Origin: an uncultured Ruminococcus sp.
GTDB taxonomy: Bacteria; Bacillota; Clostridia; Oscillospirales; Ruminococcaceae
DNA: 5,684 nt
Assembly: GCA_937898375.1 (NCBI GenBank)
Contig: CALEJX010000356.1
Coordinates: 1-5,684 of the forward strand
Reading direction: 5' to 3'
Numbering within the stretch: position 1 is the stretch's first letter; each line of letters begins with the position of its first letter. The notes below the pieces were generated by a model that saw only the letters and a program-made list of their open reading frames with translations, was not told the DNA's origin and did not search any database. Of this stretch, positions 1 through 5,410 are shown in pieces. Position numbers and translations under genes: made by a program.

Positions 1-2193
1 TGCAAGGTATTGTTTCAGGAACTGTTCGGCTTTGCTGTCATCCCGCTTTTCCTCGGTCATGTATATCCGTCCGAGAGAAAAAGCAGAATAGGCATTGCCT
101 TTCTCTGCAGACTTGATAAAGAGCTGTTCTGCTTCATCTATGCGATCCTGAGCAAGACGCAGCTTACCGAGCTGGTACTGAGCCTGATCGTTACCATTGT
201 CAGCAGACTCCAGGAGGTATTTTTCCGCCTTTGCCAGGTCAACGTCTGTTCCTTTTCCCTTTAGATACATAGTGCCTAGTCGATAGCTTATACTGTCCTC
301 GTGACTTTTCTCGTATATTGCAGTAAAACCAGCGAGTGCCTGAGTGTAGTGCTGCGCCGCTTTCTGTTCATCAGCTTTAACACCCTGTCCAAGCTCATAC
401 GCTTGTACGAGGGCGTAGCTTGCAAAAGGCATATCACCTTTGCAAGCAAGAGCTTTCTCATAATAGCTGACTGCCATGGTCATATCCACTTCCACACCAG
501 AGCCAAACTTATACATATTGCCCAAGGAGAAGTATGCAAATCTGTTCTCGCCTGCTTTTTCATAGTATTCTCTTGCAGCTTTGTAGTCCTGCACCGTGCC
601 AAGTCCCTTGTCATACATCTTACCGACCCTGTAACATATGTAGGAATGCTGCCAGCCTGATGTCTGTTTGTCCAACAGCTTCAGAAACCCGTCGAGCGCC
701 GCCTTGTAGTTCTGTTCGCTGAGTGAAGTATGATCGTTATTTTCATCTGACATTATGTGATAGAGCTTTCCAAGGTCATAGGTTGCAAGAACGTTTCCAC
801 TATCGCTTTCCTGGGCAAGTAATTTAAGCGCTGCAGGCAGGTCTTTGGGTAACTCCTTGCCGTCGGCTGTTCGTGAGCCGTACATGAGATCAAGCGCTTG
901 CTTATATCTGTCTGACCATTCAATTCTGAGCTGTGATTTCGTTTCTTTTTCGGAAAGATGAAACTCCTGTGGATATGGATACAGATTAGCTTCAATGATA
1001 GGCGGCTCGTCAAACCACATTTCATTTTCGGGCGGATGAGCGTCCATAGAGGCATACAGTGAATTGTAATATTCCTCGTCAAGGCTGTTTGGCTGCGAAT
1101 ATTCTGGCATATCCATTATGATGCCTGTATCTTCATCGTACTGTGGCGGCAGAAACTGTTCGCTGTTTTCATTTTCGGACGGATGAGCCTGCGGCAGGGC
1201 AGAGGCACGGAGCTGTTCGGCAAGCGGTGCGAGATCGTTGAGAAGCTGGTTGCCAAGCTCCCTATGAAAATCCGCAAGTCTGTTCGGTTTGAATGTAGCG
1301 TACAAATGACGTTCGCCCTCGCCGTAGATCTTTCGGAGATATTCTGTTCTGCTGTCCAGCATATCGTTATACTGCTTCCATAGACCGCTAAGCTTTTGGT
1401 CTGACGCTATAACTGCGTCAACCGTTTTGTCTATATCGTCACGATATGCTCTCATCTTTGGTCTGCCATATTGCCAGCCACCCTCAGAGGGCAGCTTGTC
1501 GGCAAGTCTGATAAGCTGTTCAGCACAACCGCCGTATCCTGATGACAGAGCTGGTTTGATAGACTCCCTTTCAAGCTCAGTGAGCTGCCTGGAATAATCA
1601 CTGCCAAGGACTCTGTTCACGATCTTTGACTTGAGCTTATCGAATGCTTTGACCTCGATACAATCCTTATCACGATATACCTTACAGCGATCCTCACGCC
1701 GCTCATATTCGCATATGGAGAAATGTATGTGAATGTTATCAGTATTTGTATGTATCGCTCCTGTCCAATACACGTTGTCATTGTCGAGCTTATTGGACGT
1801 TGATATCATGGCGTTGATACCCTCACGACCTAATTCCTTTATCCCATGGACACCAAGCTTGCCGTCGCTAGTCATTAACCCGTTCTCTATGAGAAAGTTG
1901 TTATCAAAGGATACCACACCGTAATACTTAGGGCAGCCTGCATCACGGCTCACTGTTTCGAGCTGACGGTATTTTTCTTTGTCGCTTTCAGTTAGCAGGT
2001 CAGACTGTGCGTTGAATAGTCCGTCTGATTTTTCTGAGTTTGACATATAGTCTATGAAGTCCTTGTATTCGTCATTGAGGTGACGGGTCTTATCAAAGGC
2101 TTCTGGACGATCCATGTACTCCAGAAAGTCGTAGCCGCCTATTGCCCAATCATAGGTGAAACCCAGTGAGAATACTACCGCAGGTGTTGACAT
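1..2193 (-). CDS. MobL-type relaxase with C-terminal Sel1-like repeats (3' end beyond window)
   Basis: A conjugative relaxase would nick one strand at the origin of transfer and stay covalently attached to its 5' end. The frame is open for 731 codons to base 1 with no stop, so the C-terminus is missing. Residues 1-165 match the MobL pattern: a start with MSTPAVVFSLGF, then FLEYMDRPEA (Y26, or Y21, as possible nicking tyrosine), SEKSDGLF, VVSFDNNFLIENGL, and the metal-binding motif H148-x-N-x-D-N-x-H155-x-H157. Residues about 330-425 form a Pro- and acid-rich linker. From about 450 to the edge there are six or seven Sel1/TPR-like helical repeats, such as YRVGKMYDKGLG (521-532) and YRLGTMYLKGKG (637-648). 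The ATG at 2193 has GGGAG seven bases upstream, at the end of the preceding RHH gene, so the two are probably cotranscribed. The family call is recognition of conserved motifs; the role of the repeats is unknown, with protein-protein contact in the relaxosome a guess. Confidence 0.88.
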   Translation of the reverse strand, partial: MSTPAVVFSLGFTYDWAIGGYDFLEYMDRPEAFDKTRHLNDEYKDFIDYMSNSEKSDGLFNAQSDLLTESDKEKYRQLETVSRDAGCPKYYGVVSFDNNFLIENGLMTSDGKLGVHGIKELGREGINAMISTSNKLDNDNVYWTGAIHTNTDNIHIHFSICEYERREDRCKVYRDKDCIEVKAFDKLKSKIVNRVLGSDYSRQLTELERESIKPALSSGYGGCAEQLIRLADKLPSEGGWQYGRPKMRAYRDDIDKTVDAVIASDQKLSGLWKQYNDMLDSRTEYLRKIYGEGERHLYATFKPNRLADFHRELGNQLLNDLAPLAEQLRASALPQAHPSENENSEQFLPPQYDEDTGIIMDMPEYSQPNSLDEEYYNSLYASMDAHPPENEMWFDEPPIIEANLYPYPQEFHLSEKETKSQLRIEWSDRYKQALDLMYGSRTADGKELPKDLPAALKLLAQESDSGNVLATYDLGKLYHIMSDENNDHTSLSEQNYKAALDGFLKLLDKQTSGWQHSYICYRVGKMYDKGLGTVQDYKAAREYYEKAGENRFAYFSLGNMYKFGSGVEVDMTMAVSYYEKALACKGDMPFASYALVQAYELGQGVKADEQKAAQHYTQALAGFTAIYEKSHEDSISYRLGTMYLKGKGTDVDLAKAEKYLLESADNGNDQAQYQLGKLRLAQDRIDEAEQLFIKSAEKGNAYSAFSLGRIYMTEEKRDDSKAEQFLKQYLA

Positions 2194-2204
2194 AAGACAT
2201 CTCC

Positions 2205-2561
2205 CTATTTCTTATTGATCGCTTCAAGTCTGTTCTTCAACTGCTTCTGATGAAATTCGTTCTTGCTCTCCTCCATCCAGTGGCAGGGGAGATCCTCGGC
2301 TGAGAAGTAACCCTCGTCATCTGTGAACTGCATTTTCTCAATGAATGAGTTGAGCATATTCAGCAGTTGAAAATTCTGTTCCTGTATCTTGATGATCCTA
2401 CGCCTGATCTCCACGATCTCATCTGGATGTTCTGGCTTGTTCCGTGCAGCGTACTCCTCGATCGCCCACTTGACTATCTTGGACTCAGTGGTGTCATTTT
2501 TCTCAGCCAGCTCTTTCAAAAGCTGGTTGCACTCCTCGGTGATAGCTATGGTTTTCTTCAT
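2205..2561 (-). CDS. Ribbon-helix-helix protein, likely relaxosome accessory factor
   Basis: A 118-residue protein with an N-terminal RHH fold: a short strand (KKTIAIT, residues 2-8), helix A (about 9-21), the turn with NDTTESK, and helix B (SKIVKWAIEEYAAR, 27-40). Residues 47-77 form an amphipathic helix with spaced I/L that is probably a coiled coil, followed by an acidic tail with EDLPCHW. RHH proteins bind DNA as dimers, and small ones next to relaxase genes commonly help the relaxase bind the origin of transfer or repress the operon. The stop lies 11 nt before the relaxase ATG. An in-frame ATG exists nine codons upstream (2588) but has no ribosome site; the ATG at 2561 has GAGGG eight bases away and begins the fold naturally, so it is preferred. 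MobC-like function is inferred from position and fold only. Plain transcriptional repressor is the main alternative. Confidence 0.78.
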   Translation of the reverse strand: MKKTIAITEECNQLLKELAEKNDTTESKIVKWAIEEYAARNKPEHPDEIVEIRRRIIKIQEQNFQLLNMLNSFIEKMQFTDDEGYFSAEDLPCHWMEESKNEFHQKQLKNRLEAINKK

Positions 2562-2569
2562 TCTTTTTA

Positions 2570-2574
2570 CCCTC
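2570..2574 (-). promoter_or_regulatory. Ribosome binding site deciding the RHH start
   Basis: On the minus strand this reads GAGGG, inside AGAAAGAGGG, eight bases before the ATG at 2561. The longer start at 2588 has only A/C-rich sequence ahead of it (TTGCACAAAT), so this site supports the shorter protein. Confidence 0.65.
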
Positions 2575-2608
2575 TTTCTAGTTTCCATATTTGTGCAATT
2601 TCGGCGTT

Positions 2609-2636
2609 AAGACCACTCCAAGACCCAGTGAAAGAC
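2609..2636. repeat. Three phased AAGAC motifs ahead of the RHH-relaxase operon
   Basis: On the plus strand AAGACC occurs at 2609-2614 and 2620-2625, and AAGAC at 2632-2636, a spacing of 11 and 12 bp (about one helical turn). Read with the operon they are GTCTT motifs, 48-76 bases before the preferred RHH start. This would suit an operator for a small DNA-binding protein, but the motif is short and may be chance. Confidence 0.35.
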
Positions 2637-2642
2637 ACAAGA

Positions 2643-2725
2643 GCATAAAGGTATGCCCCAGCAACCGTTGGAAAGCTCGGTAGTACCGAGCTTTATCCGT
2701 CCTAAAGGTGGGGTGTTTTCACCGT
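2643..2725. other. Candidate origin of transfer (oriT) core
   Basis: This stretch between the two RHH genes contains four inverted repeats: GCATA/TATGC (2643-2656), CAAC/GTTG (2662-2670), a perfect 10-bp repeat (2672-2694) and GGTG/CACC (2712-2723). A strong hairpin directly upstream of a relaxase operon and next to a direct-repeat array is the usual layout of an oriT. The plus strand just after the hairpin reads TATCCGTCC, loosely like the ATCCTG nick motif of some MOBP elements, but MobL nick sites are not something I can match by sequence. The oriT call rests on position and structure. Replication origin or mRNA structure are alternatives. Confidence 0.35.
2672..2694. repeat. Perfect 10-bp inverted repeat with 3-nt loop
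   Basis: AAAGCTCGGT, loop AGT, then ACCGAGCTTT: every position of the two arms pairs. There is no run of T after the stem on either strand (ATCCGTCC on plus, CCAACGG on minus), so it does not look like an intrinsic terminator. It sits between the 21-bp array and the RHH-relaxase operon, which favours a role as a relaxase recognition hairpin. Confidence 0.85.
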
Positions 2726-2730
2726 GATTT

Positions 2731-2872
2731 CTGTACAATGCCATACGTTTTCTGTATTATGCCATAATAATTCTGTACAATGCCATACGTTTTCTGTATT
2801 ATGCCATAATAATTCCGTACAATACCATACATTTTCTGTACTATGCCATAACGTTTCTGTATCATGCCATAC
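2731..2872. repeat. Seven direct repeats (iteron-like) at an exact 21-bp period
   Basis: The 16-bp element begins at 2731, 2752, 2773, 2794, 2815, 2836 and 2857, so every step is 21 bp. Copies 1 and 3 are CTGTACAATGCCATAC, copies 2 and 4 are CTGTATTATGCCATAA, copy 5 is CCGTACAATACCATAC, copy 6 is CTGTACTATGCCATAA, and copy 7 is CTGTATCATGCCATAC. Invariant bases are C1, GTA (3-5), AT (8-9) and CCATA (11-15). Copies 1/3/5 and 2/4/6 form two alternating subtypes, so a 42-bp dimer is repeated, and the 5-bp spacers largely alternate too. Copy 7 lies in a fuller dyad, CTGTAT-CATGCC-ATACAG (2857-2874). A 21-bp step puts every site on the same DNA face, as expected for cooperative protein binding. 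Candidate binders are the two flanking RHH proteins, or a replication initiator outside the window. Confidence 0.93.
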
Positions 2873-2915
2873 AGCGCTTTTTCACTTTCTTTCCGAAAAA
2901 CAAAAGAAAAGTACC

Positions 2916-3257
2916 TTAAATTCTATATTTTTTATCATTCTCTTTGGTTTCTTTTTCGGTGATCTCAGAGTAGAATACCGCACGTATATCATTCATTGTT
3001 CTGAGCATATCCTGCATTATGATCTCATTTTTCTGTAGTAAATGCTCTGTGTTTTTCTTCTGTTCGTCAATGCTTTCTTTGCATATTTCACGCATAACAG
3101 GCGAAAAAGCTCGAAGGAAAAACTTGTTTTCTGAGGTGAGATACATTGAAATAACATAGGTTATAAACTGGTTACGTGAAGTAAATCCCTCATTTTTTAT
3201 GACCTCATCCATTTGTTTGACAAGCTGTTCGTCGGTTATTCTTATCTTCATTTCCAT
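2916..3257 (-). CDS. Ribbon-helix-helix DNA-binding protein
   Basis: A 113-residue protein with an RHH fold at residues 3-42: strand MKIRITD, helix A (DEQLVKQMDEVIKNEG), the turn FTSRNQ, and helix B (NQFITYVISMYLTS). The rest (about 43-100) is helical with heptad-like I/L/M spacing and ends in a very charged tail (EKETKENDKK). RHH proteins are dimeric DNA binders found as repressors, antitoxins, segregation proteins and relaxosome factors. It starts at ATG 3257 with AGGT eight bases upstream, 10 nt after the SSB-like gene, whose stop falls inside the ribosome-site region. Its 3' end is only 43 bp from the 21-bp array, making it a good candidate binder. It shares its layout (RHH plus about 60-residue helical tail) with the other RHH protein here but has little obvious sequence identity to it. 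No toxin gene is adjacent, so an antitoxin role is not supported. Confidence 0.75.
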   Translation of the reverse strand: MEMKIRITDEQLVKQMDEVIKNEGFTSRNQFITYVISMYLTSENKFFLRAFSPVMREICKESIDEQKKNTEHLLQKNEIIMQDMLRTMNDIRAVFYSEITEKETKENDKKYRI

Positions 3258-3267
3258 TGACTTTTAC

Positions 3268-3567
3268 CTACCATATAGGCTGAATATCATTGGCGCATAT
3301 TCGGTAAGAGCCGTCGTGCCATATTCTTAATTCGCCTGTTACTTTTACTGATACACCTGTTGTAAGATTTGCTCTTGCGTTAGTTGCATTCTTATTGTCA
3401 CATACATAAACCATAAATTCATCATAAATAATACGCCTATCATGCTGAGCAGGACGTGGTACTTTTATCATAAATGTAAGCGCATAGCTTGAATTTGGTA
3501 CTTCTGTAATGTTGCTTGAAAGAAAGCCCTTTACTGTGATCTTGTTGTTTTTGTTGGTGAAAGCCAT
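3268..3567 (-). CDS. Short SSB-like OB-fold protein
   Basis: A 99-residue protein resembling the core of bacterial single-stranded DNA-binding protein. Strand-like segments occur in OB order: KITVKGFL (9-16), SYALTFMIKVPRP (27-39), IIYDEFMVYVCD (46-57), then TTGVSVKVTGELRIW (69-83) and SYRICANDIQPIW (87-99). The piece 'A-x(5)-TGVSVKVTGELRIW-x-DGSYRI' corresponds to the SSB segment where a Gly-rich turn leads into V-x-V-x-G-x-L. The usual long acidic tail that recruits partner proteins is absent, and the protein ends right after the fold, so if it is an SSB it binds DNA without that docking site. Many conjugative elements carry their own SSB to coat transferred strands. The ribosome site is GGAGG at 3577-3581, nine bases before ATG 3567, and the gene follows the membrane protein by 18 nt. 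The fold call is by pattern; another OB-fold role remains possible. Confidence 0.6.
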   Translation of the reverse strand: MAFTNKNNKITVKGFLSSNITEVPNSSYALTFMIKVPRPAQHDRRIIYDEFMVYVCDNKNATNARANLTTGVSVKVTGELRIWHDGSYRICANDIQPIW

Positions 3568-3585
3568 TGTTTTTTACCTCCATTT

Positions 3586-4215
3586 TTATTGTAAATATTT
3601 TGCGGCATATTCATATTCTGTGCCGAATTTCTTTACTGTTTTCCAACCCTTTGTTCTGACTCTGAAAAGCTTTGGTGCGGTATAGAGAAAGAAAAAGTGT
3701 TCGTATGTGTATGGATTTACGCTTATAGGGAATGTGCCGTTGAGAACGTTAGCAGCCTTTTCTCCATTTATATCAACGCAATCCTCGGTGCTGACATTTG
3801 CTTTGTAGATCAGCATTACGTTTTTTCCGTCATTTGAAACATCACACATAACAATGTCGCTGTATGAAACAATAAGAGTTCTTCGTGGATATTTGTTCAT
3901 ATTATCAAGAGAAGTGATCTCAATATATGTTTCATATGCAGATATTTCAACTCCTGTTCGTCTTGCGCTGAGTAGAGATCTCATTATAAGCAGGGATATT
4001 ACGATCAAGATAACGCCTGCAAACATTGCTATAGTGGATATCTTTTCCGAAGGAAAAATATCAGACAAGGGGATAATAATGAAGCCTGCACACAACAGTA
4101 TGAAAGCTTTTGTTCTTGCCGACGGCAGATTTTCAGGACAACCCGAAAGTGTTTCAGCTTCAAATTTTTCTCGCTCATCTTTTATTGGATATTCAAAAAA
4201 CAGTTCTTCATTCAT
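3586..4215 (-). CDS. Two-helix membrane protein with PH-like C-terminal domain
   Basis: A 209-residue protein I do not recognise by name. Residues 1-35 are polar and acidic (KDEREKFEAE, then CPENLPSAR). Two hydrophobic helices follow at about 37-54 (KAFILLCAGFIIIPL) and 60-82 (ISTIAMFAGVILIVISLLI), separated by a five-residue turn, so both ends probably face the cytoplasm. Residues 83-209 are strand-rich (GVEISAYETYIEI, RRTLIVSYSDIVMCDV, NVMLIYKA, HFFFLYTAPKLFRV), a pattern seen in bacterial PH-like domains that follow a membrane hairpin. It starts at ATG 4215, eight bases after AGAGG (4224-4228); an ATG at 4220 stops after two codons and is dismissed. The preceding gene ends 11 nt upstream. 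A role in the transfer apparatus is inferred only from its neighbours. Confidence 0.6.
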   Translation of the reverse strand: MNEELFFEYPIKDEREKFEAETLSGCPENLPSARTKAFILLCAGFIIIPLSDIFPSEKISTIAMFAGVILIVISLLIMRSLLSARRTGVEISAYETYIEITSLDNMNKYPRRTLIVSYSDIVMCDVSNDGKNVMLIYKANVSTEDCVDINGEKAANVLNGTFPISVNPYTYEHFFFLYTAPKLFRVRTKGWKTVKKFGTEYEYAAKYLQ

Positions 4216-4226
4216 TGCATTTACCT

Positions 4227-5408
4227 CTATTCTACAGTTATCATACAGCTTGCGGATACTGCTCTGTTATCCTCAGCTCTTGCCGTTATTATTGCTTTTC
4301 CTTTTGCTTTTGCGGTAACTCTGCCGCTGCTGTCTACCTCTGCAATATCTGTTCGGTTGGACTCCCAGATTATATTTCCCACAGCATTTGAGGGCGAAAT
4401 GACCGCAGTAAGCGTTGTGCTTTCGCCTGAATTAAGCCTAACATCATTGTTGCTATAGCTGCTTTCAAGCCTTAGACCCTTTATCTCAGGAGGTACATAA
4501 GCGGTAGTTGTCGTAGCTGTTGTTTGCCTTTGAGTTTGTCTCTCAGTCTGTCTTTGAGTTTGCTGTTGCTCTGTATAGTAGTCATTATCTTCATACCGTC
4601 TAGGCTCTGTTGTGTATACATATGGCTCGTCGATCTGCTGTTCATGATGATCTGGATTACTCTTTACAGCCACATTGGTTTTCTTTTCGGAAGTGCTTTC
4701 ATGTGAATTTTCAGACGCTGTGCTTGTGGTGGTTGCAGGCTCAGAACGCTCTGTTGTCATTGGAGTAGTAGTTGTTGTAATAACAAACGTGCCACTTGGA
4801 TCTATGACCTTATCAGCCGCAGAGCTTTCTTCAGTGGCAGTTACAGGTGCTTGAGTTGTATATGTTTTATACTCGTTTTGAGTCATTTTGAGCATATCTT
4901 GTACATCTATCTGCACATAGCTGTCATACTTTTTTCCCTCATGAAAAGCACCTTTGACTACATCACCAAAGTCATCATAGGTATCTTGATCGTAATAATC
5001 AGGCTCTTTTGATATAAAATTGACCTTGATATAATAAAGATCTTTGTCAAAATCGGTGCAGGTAACAAGCTGTTCTTCGTCTGAATTGTCCTGCGTTTTG
5101 TATGTAAGCTTGCTGTTAAGTTCGTCTTTAAGCGAATAAGTTATCGAGTATATCTCAGGAATACTGTTTGTGGGAGTGCCGACCATAGCCTTATATTTGA
5201 ACGTGAATACTATCTCATTGGTGTCTGTAAAGTAAATGCAGTTGTTTATCTTTACCGCATAGCCACCCACCGAAAGAGAATTATCATAGTCAACAGAGCT
5301 GCTTTCACGTTCCTTTGTGCCATTGAACGCAAGAATAATGCCAATAACAAGCATGGTAAATACTATAAAGATACCGTATATGATATTTGAACTCTTGGCA
5401 TTTGTCAC
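4227..5408 (-). CDS. Membrane-anchored surface protein with Thr-rich stalk and Big_2 domain
   Basis: A 393-residue protein. One hydrophobic helix at 9-28 (IIYGIFIVFTMLVIGIILAF) follows a short N-terminus with a Lys, fitting an uncleaved anchor with the rest outside the cell. Residues about 38-180 form an unrecognised strand-rich acidic domain with two Cys (57 and 117). Residues about 185-305 are low complexity, rich in T, S, Q and E, with TTTTTP, ATTTTS and a QRQT repeat. Residues about 309-393 are a Big_2 (bacterial Ig-like) domain, with L-x(4)-TLTAVISPSNA, IIWESNRTDIAEVDSSGRVTAKAKGKAIITA and a final CMITVE. Such domains are common in adhesins and cell-wall proteins. No LPXTG motif is seen. 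The start is uncertain: GTG at 5408 has AAGGAG 10 bases upstream, while GTG at 5417 (396 residues) would sit one base from that site and overlap the previous gene. Contact with recipient cells or the wall is speculation from its location. Confidence 0.8.
   Translation of the reverse strand: MTNAKSSNIIYGIFIVFTMLVIGIILAFNGTKERESSSVDYDNSLSVGGYAVKINNCIYFTDTNEIVFTFKYKAMVGTPTNSIPEIYSITYSLKDELNSKLTYKTQDNSDEEQLVTCTDFDKDLYYIKVNFISKEPDYYDQDTYDDFGDVVKGAFHEGKKYDSYVQIDVQDMLKMTQNEYKTYTTQAPVTATEESSAADKVIDPSGTFVITTTTTPMTTERSEPATTTSTASENSHESTSEKKTNVAVKSNPDHHEQQIDEPYVYTTEPRRYEDNDYYTEQQQTQRQTERQTQRQTTATTTTAYVPPEIKGLRLESSYSNNDVRLNSGESTTLTAVISPSNAVGNIIWESNRTDIAEVDSSGRVTAKAKGKAIITARAEDNRAVSASCMITVE
4523..4570. repeat. 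12-bp tandem repeat in the stalk (QRQT units)
   Basis: Four degenerate 12-bp units on the plus strand: TTTGCCTTTGAG, TTTGTCTCTCAG, TCTGTCTTTGAG and TTTGCTGTTGCT. On the coding strand they give the four-residue rhythm QTQRQTERQTQRQT in the low-complexity stalk. Repeats of this kind can change copy number and so alter stalk length. Confidence 0.7.
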
Positions 5409-5410
5409 AT

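Larger units (their letters stand above)
2562..2915. other. 354-nt non-coding block between the two RHH genes
   Basis: The only long gene-free stretch in the window. From the minus-strand viewpoint it holds, in order: an A/T-rich tract with a weak imperfect inverted repeat and no convincing terminator (2916-2880), the 21-bp array, the hairpin cluster, the GTCTT motifs, and the ribosome site of the RHH gene. A promoter for the RHH-relaxase operon should lie here, but I see no -35/-10 pair with standard spacing clear enough to call. Confidence 0.7.

Noticed and set aside
10..1082. Several open frames on the plus strand and a 109-codon minus-strand frame (753-1082)
   Set aside because: They lie in other frames of the relaxase gene, whose own frame is open over all 731 codons and has recognisable motifs and repeats throughout.
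2367..2648. Plus-strand open frames of 73-93 codons antisense to the RHH gene
   Set aside because: Low-complexity hydrophobic products with no ribosome site, mirror images of the helical RHH coding sequence.
2672..2694. Perfect inverted repeat as an intrinsic terminator
   Set aside because: No T run follows the stem on either strand.
2731..2872. CRISPR array
   Set aside because: Spacers are only 5 bp and largely alike; the repeat unit is 16 bp with a fixed 21-bp period, which fits protein-binding iterons instead.
2885..2912. ACTTTCTTT ... AAAAGAAAAGT imperfect inverted repeat after the RHH gene as a terminator
   Set aside because: The stem is A/T only, needs a bulge, and lacks the GC-rich base expected of a terminator.
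2724..3038. Plus-strand open frame with a seven-residue repeat (SVQCHTF / SVLCHNN) from GTG 2724, with AGGTGGGG about 10 bases upstream and mostly synonymous differences between copies
   Set aside because: The period is 21 bp, a multiple of three, so any open frame through the array gives such a peptide. The frame then runs antisense through most of the RHH gene and ends in sequence with no protein character. Few changes are available to judge codon bias, so an iteron array explains it better. Conservation of the frame in relatives would reopen the question.
2916..3257. Antitoxin of a toxin-antitoxin pair
   Set aside because: The fold would allow it, but no toxin-like gene is adjacent; the neighbours are an SSB-like gene and the repeat block.
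3854..4706. Plus-strand open frames rich in Leu/Ser, including an LSLSLSLSL stretch
   Set aside because: Antisense shadows of the PH-like membrane gene and of the Thr/Gln-rich stalk of the surface protein.
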